Assembly: GCF_904842695.1 (NCBI RefSeq)
Contig: NZ_CAJGWQ010000004.1
Coordinates: forward strand, 1 to 64,000
Reading direction: 5' to 3'
Origin: Gulosibacter hominis
GTDB lineage: Bacteria; Actinomycetota; Actinomycetes; Actinomycetales; Microbacteriaceae
Length of the DNA stretch: 64,000 nt
In this document: positions 18,865 through 28,378 of the stretch, in pieces
Layout of the letters: each line of letters begins with the position of its first letter
Numbering within the stretch: position 1 is the first letter of the stretch
The notes under the pieces: model-generated
Seen by the model: only the letters and a program-made list of their open reading frames with translations
The model's database searches: none
Told to the model about the DNA's origin: nothing
Position numbers and translations under genes: made by a program

Positions 18865-19809
18865 TTATTCGTGGGGCCCATCGCCGGCCGCAAACCCAGC
18901 AAACTCGACCACCCGCTGCGCACCCCACGCATCGCCTGCCGGAAGCCGCAGCGCGCTCTCATAGCGCCGGAACCACGACACCTGCCGGCGAGCATATTTG
19001 CGGGTCAACAGCTGTGATTCGGCAATCGCCTCTGCCTCGGTGAGTTCGCCCCGCAGCTGCCGTGCCGCCTGGGCATAGCCGATCGCTTTGCCCGCGGTCG
19101 AGCTTGCAACGAGCCCCGCATCCAGCAGCCGCTGAGTTTCGTCAAGCAGCCCCGCACGCCACATTTCCACCACGCGCGCGTCCAGTGCCGCAACGAGTTC
19201 GGCACGGTCGCGTTCAACCAGCACGACGCTCGTTGGCCGCCACCAATTGTCCTGTTCGGGGAGCTGCGCCGAAAATTTTTCGCCGGTGATGCGAATCACT
19301 TCGAGCGCGCGGATGACCCGGCGGGCATTGCGCGGGTCGATACGCTCGGCAGCCTCGGGGTCAAACTCCGCCAACCGCCGGTAGAGCATCCCCGGCCCCC
19401 ACTGCTCAAGTTCACGCTCAAGATCGGCCCGCACCTGCGGGTCACGCGCCGGGAAGTTCAGCTCAAACACCACCGCGGCAATATACAGCCCCGATCCACC
19501 AACCAAAATCGGCACCGCACCGCGGCCGATAATTTCGTCAATACGGGCGCGCGCCTCGCGCTGATACCAGGCCACCGTCGACGGCTCGGTAACGTCAAGC
19601 ACGTCAAACAGGTGATGCGGGATGCCTCGCCGCTGCGCAGCCGGCAGCTTCGCGGTGCCAATATCCATACCGCGATACAGTTGCATCGCATCCGCGTTGA
19701 CGATCTCGGCGGGCCGACCAAGCGCTTGCAACCGCTCGGCAACATCGAGCGAGAGCGCGGTTTTGCCGGTGCCAGTGGCACCGCCAATAACAATCAATTC
19801 ACTGGTCAC
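18865..19809 (-). CDS. miaA: tRNA dimethylallyltransferase
   Basis: A 314-residue enzyme that adds a dimethylallyl group to N6 of A37 in tRNAs reading UNN codons. The P-loop is [14 protein letters not shown] at the N-terminus, with [15 protein letters not shown], the HHLFDVLD segment and [10 protein letters not shown] downstream. I chose the GTG at 19809, which overlaps the miaB stop as GTGA; the longer open frame runs back through miaB. It acts immediately before MiaB in making ms2i6A37. Confidence 0.95.
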   Translation of the reverse strand: MTSELIVIGGATGTGKTALSLDVAERLQALGRPAEIVNADAMQLYRGMDIGTAKLPAAQRRGIPHHLFDVLDVTEPSTVAWYQREARARIDEIIGRGAVPILVGGSGLYIAAVVFELNFPARDPQVRADLERELEQWGPGMLYRRLAEFDPEAAERIDPRNARRVIRALEVIRITGEKFSAQLPEQDNWWRPTSVVLVERDRAELVAALDARVVEMWRAGLLDETQRLLDAGLVASSTAGKAIGYAQAARQLRGELTEAEAIAESQLLTRKYARRQVSWFRRYESALRLPAGDAWGAQRVVEFAGFAAGDGPHE

Positions 19810-21344
19810 GGCCGACCGGGTGCCCCAATTCGCAGCGTTGGCAAGCCGAGGTTTACCGCGCGTCCGCCTGTTTCGCCGCCACCCGAGGTGCCGCACGATT
19901 CTGCCTGAGCCGCATCCCACGCATCCCCGGCGCGGGTGCGAATGACCGGCACCGTCTCGGCGCCGTCAGCGACCAGATAGCTCGGGGCGCCGCGGGTGAT
20001 TTCCACCTCGACAAAATCGCCGGGGCGAGGGGTTTCATTGCCCTCGGGGAGCGAAAAGTGCACCAGGCGCCCGTCTTCGGCTCGGCCGGTGAGCCGGTGC
20101 GTGGCGTCATCTTTTTTGCCCTCGTCCACCGATACCAGCAGCTTTTGCCGAGTGCCGACAAGTGCTTCATTTTCTTCGAGCGAGATGCGGTGCTGCAGCT
20201 CAACCAGTCGGTCGAAGCGCTCCTGCACCACTTCTTTCGGCACCTGATTTGGCATCGTCGCTGCCGGGGTGCCCTCACGGATCGAATACTGGAAGGTGAA
20301 CGCGTTCGAGAACCGAGACTGCTCAACCACCCGCATCGTGTCGGCAAAATCTTCTTCGGTCTCGCCCGGGAAACCAACGATGATGTCGGTGGTGATAGCC
20401 GCGTGCGGCATTTTTTCGCGCACCCGCTCGAGAATCCCGAGGAACTTTTTTGAACGATACGAGCGGCGCATCTCGCGCAGGATGCGGTCGGAACCCGATT
20501 GCAGCGGCATATGTAGCTGCGGCATCACGTTCGGGGTTTCGGCCATTGCATCAATCACGTCATCGGTAAAGGCGGCCGGATGCGGGCTCGTGAACCGCAC
20601 CCGCTCGAGACCCTCGATTTCGCCGCAGGCGCGCAGCAGCTTGCTGAATGCCTGCCGGTCACCAAACTCGACACCGTACGAGTTGACGTTCTGCCCCAGC
20701 AGCGTCACCTCGATAGCGCCCTGATCGACCAGCGCCTGCACTTCGGCGAGGATGTCGCCGGGGCGGCGGTCTTTTTCTTTGCCGCGCAGTGATGGCACGA
20801 TGCAAAACGTGCAGGTGTTATTGCAGCCAACCGAAATCGACACCCACCCCGAATAGGTGCTGTCGCGCTTGGTGGGCAGCGTCGAGGGGAAGGTTTCGAG
20901 CGACTCCAGCAGCTCAACCGCGGCCTCGCCATTGTGGCGGGCGCGCTCGAGCAGCACCGGCAGCGACCCCATATTGTGGGTGCCGAACACCACATCCACC
21001 TGCGGGGCGCGGCGCACAATTTCATCCTGATGCATCTGCGCCAGACAGCCGCCCACCGCGATCTGCATACCGGGGTGCTCGCGTTTCACGGCGGCGAGCT
21101 GACCGAGGTTGCCGTAGAGCCGGTTGGCCGCGTTTTCGCGCACCGCGCAGGTGTTGATGACGATCACATCGGCGGTGTCCGGCTCACCCTGCGCGTAACC
21201 GGCGGCGAGCAGCGAGCCGGTCATCCGCTCAGAGTCGTGCACGTTCATCTGGCAGCCGAGGGTGCGGACATAAAACGTGCGCTGGCTGCCATCCTCATTC
21301 CGGGATGCCGGCGACGGCGCAATAGTCGTGGGGCTTTCGGTCAT
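19806..21344 (-). CDS. miaB: tRNA-2-methylthio-N6-dimethylallyladenosine synthase
   Basis: A 512-residue radical-SAM methylthiotransferase. The N-terminal UPF0004 domain has three cluster cysteines (TLGCQMN, NTCAVRE, GGCLAQ). The radical-SAM CxxxCxxC is CNNTCTFC near 172, and a TRAM domain closes the protein near 400-460. A Gly/Ala-rich tail follows. It methylthiolates i6A37 produced by MiaA, with which it shares a GTGA overlap. Confidence 0.96.
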   Translation of the reverse strand: MTESPTTIAPSPASRNEDGSQRTFYVRTLGCQMNVHDSERMTGSLLAAGYAQGEPDTADVIVINTCAVRENAANRLYGNLGQLAAVKREHPGMQIAVGGCLAQMHQDEIVRRAPQVDVVFGTHNMGSLPVLLERARHNGEAAVELLESLETFPSTLPTKRDSTYSGWVSISVGCNNTCTFCIVPSLRGKEKDRRPGDILAEVQALVDQGAIEVTLLGQNVNSYGVEFGDRQAFSKLLRACGEIEGLERVRFTSPHPAAFTDDVIDAMAETPNVMPQLHMPLQSGSDRILREMRRSYRSKKFLGILERVREKMPHAAITTDIIVGFPGETEEDFADTMRVVEQSRFSNAFTFQYSIREGTPAATMPNQVPKEVVQERFDRLVELQHRISLEENEALVGTRQKLLVSVDEGKKDDATHRLTGRAEDGRLVHFSLPEGNETPRPGDFVEVEITRGAPSYLVADGAETVPVIRTRAGDAWDAAQAESCGTSGGGETGGRAVNLGLPTLRIGAPGRP

Positions 21345-21366
21345 AGTGTGGCTAGTCTACGGCGCG

Positions 21367-21385
21367 GGATGCGGGCACCGCATCC
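21367..21385 (-). terminator. Terminator-like hairpin after the SulP gene
   Basis: A perfect 8-bp stem GGATGCGG/CCGCATCC with a 3-base loop lies 12 bp beyond the SulP stop, between it and miaB. There is no T-run, so it may be a weak terminator or a 3'-end stabiliser. Confidence 0.35.
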
Positions 21386-21396
21386 GTCTCGGGGCA

Positions 21397-23061
21397 CTAT
21401 TGCCGCGCCGGGCCGCGTCGGATGTGACTACGGGCGTGCTCGACCGCATCCTCAATACTGTCGAAAACATGCTTGTCGCTCCGCAGGGCACCGAGCACAC
21501 CGTACGCATCCGCCACTTTTCGATGCTCGGGCTGGAGCCCTTTGAGTAGCACCGTCACGCCACGATGCTCAAATGTTTCGATTACTTCCACGAGCGTGTT
21601 CGCACCGCTCGAATCGAGCCCCGATAGGCGCGAAAGCCGGATGATGACCACTTCGATGCCGCTGAAGCTGTCGAATTCGCGGCGCAGCCGCTCGGCAGCA
21701 CCAAAAAACATGGCACCATCAATGCGCACCAGCGCAATTCGTTCGTCTCCGGGCTGCTGTTCGCCGGGCAAATCTTCACGACGAACACCCGCCTGATCTG
21801 CCACCTGCTTGAGGGCAATCACGGCGGCAACCACGAGGCCGATTTCGATCGCAATAATGAGGTCAAACGCAACGGTAATCAGCGCGGTGATCGCAAACAC
21901 CAGCAGATCCGTCCGCGGTGCCTGCGCCAGGGCCCGGAAGGTGGTCGGGGCGACCATGCGGGTGGCGGTGGCCATCAGCACCCCGGCGAGCGCGGCAAGT
22001 GGGATGTGCGCCACGAGCGACGAGCCAAAATAGATCACCACCAGCAGCAACAGGCCGTGCAATATTGCACTGACGCGGGTACGGGCACCGCTGCGCACAT
22101 TCACCGCGGTGCGCGCGATAGCACCGGTTGCCGGCATTCCGCCAAAGAGCCCCGAAGCGATCGAGGCGAGCCCCTGCCCGCTGAGTTCGCGGTCGGGTGC
22201 ATAGGGGCCGGTGTCGGCCATACGGGATGCAACTCGCGCCGACAGCAGCGATTCAATCGCTGCCAAAATCGCGATTCCCACCGCGGGCGCGGCCAGATCA
22301 CCGAGCATCGCGAGATCGAATGCGGGGAGCTGCGGCGCCGGAAGCGCGGTGGGAAGCGCACCGATTGTTGGCACCTGCATCCCCGTAACCACCACAACAA
22401 CGGTGGCAACAATCACCCCGATGAGGCTGCCGGGGATCATTGGATGGATTTTGGGCAACAGCAGGATGAGCGCCCACACTCCCGCCACAATGCCGAGGGT
22501 TTGCGCCGCTACCGACCAGTCGGCATCCCCGAATGCGGCGACTGCCGCAACCGCCGGGTTCAACCCGACCTCGGCCGTGGTGCCGAGCGCCATCGGCACC
22601 TGCTGCAAAAAGATGATCATGGCGATACCGAGCGTGAATCCCTCGACCACGGTCCAGGGAATCAGCGAAACCGCGCGCCCGAGGCCGCTCAGTGCCATCA
22701 CAACGAGCATGACCCCGGCGATGATTGCCAAAAGCGGCACCGAACCGGCACCGTGAACGGCAACCACCGGCGCCAAAATCACCGCCATCGCTCCGGTTGG
22801 GCCAGACACCTGCACATTCGAGCCACCAAAAATTGCGGCCACGATACCCGCCACCACCGCGGTCACAAGTCCCGCCGCGGCCGATACCCCCGATGAGATG
22901 CCGAATGCCAGCGCCAGTGGTAGCGCCACGATGGCGACGGTCACACCGGCGGTGATATCGACCCGCCAGCTCAAGCGCAATTCAGAGTAGTCACTCGCCG
23001 ATGGCAACAATCGTGCCAGGCTGTTGGCCCGCGGCACCGATGTGTTCGAGGGGGTCGACAA
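21397..23061 (-). CDS. SulP family anion transporter with STAS domain
   Basis: A 554-residue inner-membrane transporter. About 10-12 hydrophobic segments (roughly 30-425) include the SulP signature region GGSNVQVSGPTGAMAVIL and FGGMPATGAIARTAVN. A cytoplasmic STAS domain (about 450-545) carries the IIRLSRLSGLDSSGANTL loop. SulP proteins move sulfate, bicarbonate or dicarboxylates; no carbonic anhydrase is fused or adjacent, so the anion is open. I chose the TTG at 23061 (AAGGA 9 bases upstream); a GTG at 23037 is an alternative. Divergent from the next gene. It begins the accessory block after miaB. Confidence 0.85.
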   Translation of the reverse strand: MSTPSNTSVPRANSLARLLPSASDYSELRLSWRVDITAGVTVAIVALPLALAFGISSGVSAAAGLVTAVVAGIVAAIFGGSNVQVSGPTGAMAVILAPVVAVHGAGSVPLLAIIAGVMLVVMALSGLGRAVSLIPWTVVEGFTLGIAMIIFLQQVPMALGTTAEVGLNPAVAAVAAFGDADWSVAAQTLGIVAGVWALILLLPKIHPMIPGSLIGVIVATVVVVVTGMQVPTIGALPTALPAPQLPAFDLAMLGDLAAPAVGIAILAAIESLLSARVASRMADTGPYAPDRELSGQGLASIASGLFGGMPATGAIARTAVNVRSGARTRVSAILHGLLLLVVIYFGSSLVAHIPLAALAGVLMATATRMVAPTTFRALAQAPRTDLLVFAITALITVAFDLIIAIEIGLVVAAVIALKQVADQAGVRREDLPGEQQPGDERIALVRIDGAMFFGAAERLRREFDSFSGIEVVIIRLSRLSGLDSSGANTLVEVIETFEHRGVTVLLKGLQPEHRKVADAYGVLGALRSDKHVFDSIEDAVEHARSHIRRGPARQ

Positions 23062-23245
23062 TGTAGAGATTCCTTCGCTGCTTGTCGCGATGCAGCTGCG
23101 GCACCGCGACCCGGTTCGGCTGCAACTCATAGTAGCCAGCGCTGGCGGCACGGCTGCGCCGCGTGCTGCGACATCGGTGCGGTTCGTCGGTAGGATTTCG
23201 AGCGGTAGTTTGCTTATTTCCCAACTGCATTTTGAGAGGAAAAAC

Positions 23246-24160
23246 GTGGCCGAGCAGCAGAGCAATAAAAAGATTGTGCGCGCTCCGAAGCGCGAACGCA
23301 GCGCTGCGGATGGTGGCGCCGATAAGCCGACTTGGCGGGCAACCGACGAGGCCAAGCGCTGGGCACGCAATCTGCGCATCTGGGCGATTGTGTGCTGGGT
23401 GATTGCGATTGGCCTCGAAGCCTTCGCGATCTTCGGCCTGTTGAACTCGAACTCTCGCGCCCACATCGGTGTGGCCTTTGGTTGGGATACGGGAGACGAA
23501 GGGTTCCCCGGCTGGGCGCTCGTGTTTTTGATCGTGCTGGTAGTGGCAATCGGCGCGCTCGCGGTGACGGGCTCGCTGCTGTGGAAGCGTGCCAACCGAC
23601 TTGATCCGGCCTCAAAGCGCGACCCGGTGCGGTTCTTCATTCAAAACCAGCTCGGCGCCATCATCACGGTGGTCGCGTTTTTGCCCCTGGTCGTACTCGT
23701 GTTCTTGAACAAAGACATGGACCAGAAACAAAAGAGCATCGCGGGCGTGATCGGTGTGGTCGTTATGGCAATTGCGGTACTGATTGGCATCGACTGGAAT
23801 CCGCCGTCGATCGAACAGCGCACTGCCGAGGCACAGTGGGATCAGCAGCGCGTCATCGCGATGACCGGCAAGGACGAGGTGTACTGGGTCGAGGGTGGCG
23901 AGGTGTACCACCTGTGCGCTGAGGTGTCGCCGTTGCAAAAAACTTCGACGGCGGAAGAAATCGTGGTCGGTACGGTGCAGGATGCAATCGATGCCGGTAA
24001 GTCGCGGCTCACCAAACAGGTGCAGATGGAGATCAACCAGTGCGGCCTCCCGCAGCCCGATGATGTGTATCTCGACTGGGAGCCACCGGCAAACGTTGAA
24101 GAGCTCATCAACGACGGGGTCGATTCGACCGAGCCGGCACCGACCGTGCCGGCGACCTAG
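23246..24160 (+). CDS. Unknown four-segment membrane protein
   Basis: A 304-residue protein I do not recognise. A basic N-terminus (about 1-45) precedes four hydrophobic segments (about 46-68, 94-118, 138-160, 168-188). The soluble C-terminal domain (about 190-304) contains KDEVYWVEGGEVYHLC and a second Cys near 280 (NQCGLPQPDD); these two cysteines could pair if the domain is outside. The C-terminus is Pro/Thr-rich (EPAPTVPAT). The GTG start has AGAGGA 5 bases upstream; the frame opens earlier but runs back over the divergent SulP gene. The last 33 bases are part of a 37-bp tandem duplication that carries a copy of the stop codon. Confidence 0.7.
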   Translation: MAEQQSNKKIVRAPKRERSAADGGADKPTWRATDEAKRWARNLRIWAIVCWVIAIGLEAFAIFGLLNSNSRAHIGVAFGWDTGDEGFPGWALVFLIVLVVAIGALAVTGSLLWKRANRLDPASKRDPVRFFIQNQLGAIITVVAFLPLVVLVFLNKDMDQKQKSIAGVIGVVVMAIAVLIGIDWNPPSIEQRTAEAQWDQQRVIAMTGKDEVYWVEGGEVYHLCAEVSPLQKTSTAEEIVVGTVQDAIDAGKSRLTKQVQMEINQCGLPQPDDVYLDWEPPANVEELINDGVDSTEPAPTVPAT

Positions 24161-24201
24161 GCAGACCGAGCCGGCGCCGACAGTGCCGGCGACCTAGGCA
24201 G
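24128..24201 (+). repeat. 37-bp tandem duplication across a stop codon
   Basis: Two copies of a 37-bp unit (24128-24164 and 24165-24201), identical except at two positions, cover the end of the preceding gene. Each copy encodes EPAPTVPAT followed by TAG, so the second copy sits just outside the gene as a relic of a recent duplication. Confidence 0.9.
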
Positions 24202-24237
24202 TTCTGGCACGCGGGCTGTGAGACCGCGGCGTGATTA

Positions 24238-24278
24238 GCGATCGGGGCACTGCGACAGCGGTGCCCCGATCGCTTTTT
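24238..24278 (+). terminator. Rho-independent terminator
   Basis: A perfect 13-bp stem (GCGATCGGGGCAC with GTGCCCCGATCGC), a 10-base loop and a TTTTT run: a textbook terminator for the unknown membrane-protein gene, insulating the amine cluster that follows. Confidence 0.95.
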
Positions 24279-24317
24279 GGATGCGACCGGCCGCACGTGT
24301 TCGCAACATTCAGTTTC

Positions 24318-24363
24318 GTAACATTCGTTACATGCTTGACGAGATCAAGTATCTACGTAATGC
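24318..24363 (+). promoter_or_regulatory. Promoter/operator region of the amine-utilisation cluster
   Basis: Two palindromes lie side by side: GTAAC-ATTC-GTTAC (24318-24331) and CTTGA-CGAGA-TCAAG (24335-24349). A possible TTGACG -35 (24336-24341) sits inside the second, with TAATGC (24358-24363) at 16-bp spacing as -10. Palindromes covering the promoter suggest repression, plausibly by the RpiR-family regulator encoded within the cluster. Confidence 0.5.
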
Positions 24364-24410
24364 TTGATTCACCCAATGACGGGCAATCGACCACCAGCAT
24401 CGGAGACGAT

Positions 24411-25868
24411 ATGTCAGCAACGACGCCGACAGCATCCACGGCAGAACAGCCCAAGCGACCGCTCAAGACGTGGGAAGTCGCAGCCATCTCAATCGGGTTC
24501 ATGGGCCCGGTTATGGCAATGTCACTCAACGGAATTGGTGTTGCCGGTCTCGTCGGCAAGGCCGTTCCCTTCACTTTCCTGGTTTCGTTCATCGGAACGT
24601 TCCTGGTTGCCTACGGATTCATCCGGCTCACCCGATATTTCACACACGCCGGTTCGGTCTACGCGCTGGCGGGCTCAACTCTCGGCCCGCGCGCCGGATT
24701 TTTCGGCGGCTTCGCACTGCTTGGTACCTACCTGCTGTTCGCGGCATGTATTGCCGGCGCCTGCTCGGTGTTTTTCGAAGCGATGATGGCCGAACTCGGA
24801 GTCGAACTGCCCCCGATGCTCTGGATCGCAGTGCCCGCCGTGGTGGCAGTGGCCGCCCTCGCACTCAACCTGCGTGAATCAGCAGTCACCGCGCGCACGC
24901 TGCTCGCCATCGGTTTCCTGGGCATCGCCGCCATGGTGGTGCTGTCGATCGTCATCCTGTTCCGCGTCGGCTCCGGTGACGCCCCTGTCTCAACCGGTAT
25001 CGACTGGTCGGTATTCACACCGGATGGCGCCCCAATTAGCGCCGTTATGACCGCAGCCGTTTTCGCGTTCCTTTCGTGGGCGGGATTTGAGTCGGGAACC
25101 GCGCTCGGTGAAGAAGCCGAAAATCCCCGCCGTGTCGTGCCGCGAGCGCTCACGCTGGCGGTGTTCATCGGCGGTCTCGTCTACGTCTTCGTTATGTTTG
25201 CGCAAACCATCGGGTTCGGCACCGACGAAGCCGGAGTCTCCGCTTTTGCCAACTCGGCCTCCACACTCACGCAGCTGTCATCGACCTACATTGGCAAGTG
25301 GTTCTCGGTGCTCATCTCGATCATCGCGTTCCTGGTCGCTTTCGCCTCATTCCTGAGCTCAACGGTTGCCGCATCGCGACTGCTGTTCGCCCTGGCACGC
25401 GACGGGTTCGGCCCCAAATCATTTGCCCACCGCAACCCCAAGACCGCGGTGCCAACCGTCGCGGTAATTTTCACGGTCATCCTCACCGCGCTGATGACCA
25501 TCGTGCTCGGCCTGTTCGGTGCCACCAGCGTCGACGCCTACTACTGGTACGCAACAATCGCGACACTGTGCATGATCATCGCCTACGGCATGACCTCAAT
25601 CGGTGTGATCGGCTACTCGCTGCGTCAGGGCTCCCCCATCCCCAAGTGGGAAATCGTGGTGCCCGTGCTCGGCCTGGCATTCCTCGTCTGGGTCTACGTC
25701 GTCCAGGTCGCTGGTCAGGAAGCACCGTACACCTACTTCCCCTGGATCGCCGCTGCCTGGTGTCTCATCGGGCTGATCGCGGTGCTATCAAAACCAGCAC
25801 TGGCACAGCGCATCGGCGCGCGACTGACCGAACAAGATCCGCTCATCGACGAGCCGGCAAACTCGTAA
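24411..25868 (+). CDS. APC superfamily amino acid/amine permease
   Basis: A 485-residue permease with about 12 membrane segments. The unwound first-segment motif IGFMGPVMAMSLNGIGVAGLVG and the conserved segment-6 stretch FLSWAGFESGTALGEEAENPRRVVPRAL are diagnostic of the APC family. The ATG at 24411 has GGAG upstream; an in-frame ATG at 24360 is an alternative. It heads a cluster with a gamma-glutamyl ligase-like enzyme 27 bases downstream, a pairing like PuuP-PuuA, so an amine or amino acid substrate is likely. Confidence 0.88.
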   Translation: MSATTPTASTAEQPKRPLKTWEVAAISIGFMGPVMAMSLNGIGVAGLVGKAVPFTFLVSFIGTFLVAYGFIRLTRYFTHAGSVYALAGSTLGPRAGFFGGFALLGTYLLFAACIAGACSVFFEAMMAELGVELPPMLWIAVPAVVAVAALALNLRESAVTARTLLAIGFLGIAAMVVLSIVILFRVGSGDAPVSTGIDWSVFTPDGAPISAVMTAAVFAFLSWAGFESGTALGEEAENPRRVVPRALTLAVFIGGLVYVFVMFAQTIGFGTDEAGVSAFANSASTLTQLSSTYIGKWFSVLISIIAFLVAFASFLSSTVAASRLLFALARDGFGPKSFAHRNPKTAVPTVAVIFTVILTALMTIVLGLFGATSVDAYYWYATIATLCMIIAYGMTSIGVIGYSLRQGSPIPKWEIVVPVLGLAFLVWVYVVQVAGQEAPYTYFPWIAAAWCLIGLIAVLSKPALAQRIGARLTEQDPLIDEPANS

Positions 25869-25895
25869 CCACCAGCCCCTCACCAAGGAGTTCTC

Positions 25896-27209
25896 ATGAC
25901 TCAGCAAGAAGCCAACAACACCGACGAACTGATCTTTATCGCCACCAGCGACATCGCGGCCCGCACCAAGGGACGGTCGATGCGCCTGGCCGACTTCAAC
26001 GAAAACACTTCGATCGGCTGGGTGCCCGCAAACCTCGGCATCGGCCCGCTCGGCCACATCGTCGACAACATTCCGTTCGGATCCAGTGGTGACCTTCGTC
26101 TCCTCCCCGATCACGATGCGGTCTACCGAATCGATGGAGTGCCCGACAAACCGGCATTTACCGTCGCTTTCGCCGACCTCGTTGAAACCAACGGCACGCC
26201 GTGGGAAGCGTGCCCCCGCACCTTCCTGCGCAACGCGCTGCAAGAGCTTCGCGACGATTACGGCATCACCAGCAACGCCACCTTCGAACACGAATTCGTC
26301 GATCTGAGCGCGACTGAAGATTCGCATCCGTTCTCATTCCAGTCGTTCCGTCGTCTCGAACCGATCGGCACGCAGCTCATGAGCATCCTGCACCACGCTG
26401 GCCTGCAACCCGAGAACTGGCTGCCCGAATACGCCAAGCACCAGTACGAGGTGACCGTCAAACCCACCGATCCCGTCACCGCCGGCGACCGCGCCGTGCT
26501 GCTGCGCGAAATCGTTTACGAACTCTTCGATGCGCACGGTCGCGAGGCCTCGTTCGCTCCCGTTGTCGCTCCCGGATCGGGCGGCAATGGCGTGCACGTT
26601 CACTTCTCGCTCAACAACCTCGATGGTGAAACCCTCACCTTCGACCCCAACCGCCCGGGTCGGCTTTCAGAGCTCGCTGGCCGATTCGCTGCCGGAATCA
26701 TCAAATATGCTCCGGCACTCACCGCCCTGTTTGCGCCGCTGGTCACCAGCTACGAACGGCTCGCTCCGAACAACTGGTCGACCGCTCGGTCGTTCCTCGG
26801 CCTGCAAAATCGCGAGGCCCTGCTTCGCATCTGCCCGACCAATGAAATTGCCGGCCGTGACCCCGCACCGCAGCTGCACTTTGAGTTCCGCGCGAGCGAC
26901 ATCGGCGCAAACCCGTGGCTGCTGCTCGGCGTTATCTATCGCGCGGGCCTGCAGGGGCTGCGCGAAAGCCTCGACCCTGAGGAAGTCATCGTTGGTGACC
27001 TCGACCTCGAGGGCGAGCACCGCCGCCTCACCCAGCTGCCCCGCTCACTGAACGAAGCCCTCGACCTGCTCAAGTCGAACGATGTCGTCCGGTCGTGGTT
27101 CCCGGCCTCGTTCCTCGAAACCTTCATCGCGGTGAAACACGATGAAAACGTGTTCGTGCAGGGCCGCAGCCTTGCCGAACAGTGTGAGGTGTACTCACGT
27201 GTCTACTAA
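25896..27209 (+). CDS. Glutamine-synthetase-family gamma-glutamyl ligase
   Basis: A 437-residue member of the glutamine synthetase superfamily, shorter than GSI. Core residues are present: the metal-binding FEHEF (near 128), KHQYEVTVKP (near 188), the ATP/metal loop GSGGNGVHVHFS (near 228), NREALLRI (near 310) and the HFEFRASDIGANPWLLL segment (near 335). The GSI adenylylation Tyr motif is not seen. With a permease upstream and hydrolases and an aminotransferase nearby, it more likely ligates glutamate to an amine (PuuA/GlnA3/GlnA4 type) than to ammonia. ATG with AAGGAG upstream. It overlaps the next gene by 11 bases. Confidence 0.85.
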   Translation: MTQQEANNTDELIFIATSDIAARTKGRSMRLADFNENTSIGWVPANLGIGPLGHIVDNIPFGSSGDLRLLPDHDAVYRIDGVPDKPAFTVAFADLVETNGTPWEACPRTFLRNALQELRDDYGITSNATFEHEFVDLSATEDSHPFSFQSFRRLEPIGTQLMSILHHAGLQPENWLPEYAKHQYEVTVKPTDPVTAGDRAVLLREIVYELFDAHGREASFAPVVAPGSGGNGVHVHFSLNNLDGETLTFDPNRPGRLSELAGRFAAGIIKYAPALTALFAPLVTSYERLAPNNWSTARSFLGLQNREALLRICPTNEIAGRDPAPQLHFEFRASDIGANPWLLLGVIYRAGLQGLRESLDPEEVIVGDLDLEGEHRRLTQLPRSLNEALDLLKSNDVVRSWFPASFLETFIAVKHDENVFVQGRSLAEQCEVYSRVY

Positions 27210-28341
27210 CCAGATCGAAAACCTCGGCTCACTGCGGCTATTCGACCACCACTGCCACGGCGTGGTCGAGCGCGACCTCGGTCGTGAAGAATTTGAGGCA
27301 CTGATTTCAGAATCTTCACGCCCGGCGGCTGCGGGATGCACGCGGTTCGACACCCAGGTTGGGTTTGCCATTCGCAGACACTGCGCACCAGTGCTTGACC
27401 TACCGGCGTTCGCCAGCCCCGAAGAATATCTTCAGCGCCGACAAGAGCTTGGCGCCAAGACGGTGAACACCCGCCTATTGCAGGCCGCCAGCATCGACCT
27501 GCTCGGCATCGAAACCGGGCACGCACCCGACACGATTTCTTCGGCGACGCAGACCGCTGCGCTCGCATCCGCTGAAAGTGTGGAGATCATTCGCCTGGAG
27601 CGCATCGCCGAAGAGGTGGCGCTGGCACACGCCGCGGCGGGCGGAAAACCCGAGCAGCTATTCGATGCAATTGTTACCGAGCTTGAATTGCGGCTCGAGT
27701 CGGCGGTCGGTGTGAAATCGATCGCGGCCTACCGCTGCGGGCTCGATTTTTGCCCCGACCGACCCACCGTCGTAGAAATCACCGCCGCGGCGAGCGAGTG
27801 GATGCGTGGCTTTACCGGCTCGCATCCACGCCTGGATGATCCCGTACTGATTCGCGCCCTGCTGTGGTTTGCGATCGACCGTGGGTGCGCAATCCAGCTG
27901 CACATCGGCTACGGGGATGACGATGTTGATCTGCACCGCTGCAACCCGCTGCTGCTGACCCGGCTGCTGCGCGCATCCGTTGACTCGGGGGCGCGGTTTA
28001 TGCTGCTGCACTGCTATCCCTTCCATCGCGAAGCCGGTTATCTGGCGGATGTTTTCCCCCACGTGTACTGCGATGTTGGGCTCGCAATTAATTACACGGG
28101 CTCACGCTCTGAGGCCGTCATCGCCGAGTCGCTTGAGCTCACGCCGTTTCACAAGGCACTTTTTTCGAGTGACGCGTTCGGTGCGAGCGAGCTGTACTAC
28201 CTCGGCACGCTGCTCTTTCGCCGGGGACTCGCTGCGACGCTCAACCGATTCATCGAGCTCGATGAATGGCCGCACGACGAAGCGATGCGTGTTGCCAAGA
28301 TGATCGGATACGACAACGCCGCGCGCGCATACAACCTCTGA
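27199..28341 (+). CDS. Amidohydrolase-2 family metal-dependent hydrolase, FluG N-domain-like
   Basis: A 380-residue TIM-barrel hydrolase. Metal and active-site candidates: FDHHCHG (near 15), QLHIGYGDDD (near 235), LLHCYPFHREA (near 272) and SSDAFGASE (near 328). The GTG at 27199 starts inside the ligase gene, so the two are translationally coupled. In the fungal FluG and plant NodGS proteins an amidohydrolase domain is fused to a glutamine-synthetase domain; here the same pair is split into two overlapping genes in reverse order. The substrate is unknown; hydrolysis of a gamma-glutamyl amide or a related amide is an inference. Confidence 0.8.
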   Translation: MSTNQIENLGSLRLFDHHCHGVVERDLGREEFEALISESSRPAAAGCTRFDTQVGFAIRRHCAPVLDLPAFASPEEYLQRRQELGAKTVNTRLLQAASIDLLGIETGHAPDTISSATQTAALASAESVEIIRLERIAEEVALAHAAAGGKPEQLFDAIVTELELRLESAVGVKSIAAYRCGLDFCPDRPTVVEITAAASEWMRGFTGSHPRLDDPVLIRALLWFAIDRGCAIQLHIGYGDDDVDLHRCNPLLLTRLLRASVDSGARFMLLHCYPFHREAGYLADVFPHVYCDVGLAINYTGSRSEAVIAESLELTPFHKALFSSDAFGASELYYLGTLLFRRGLAATLNRFIELDEWPHDEAMRVAKMIGYDNAARAYNL

Positions 28342-28378
28342 CGAATTTCAATTCGAGAGCACGAATAGGAGCATCGAC

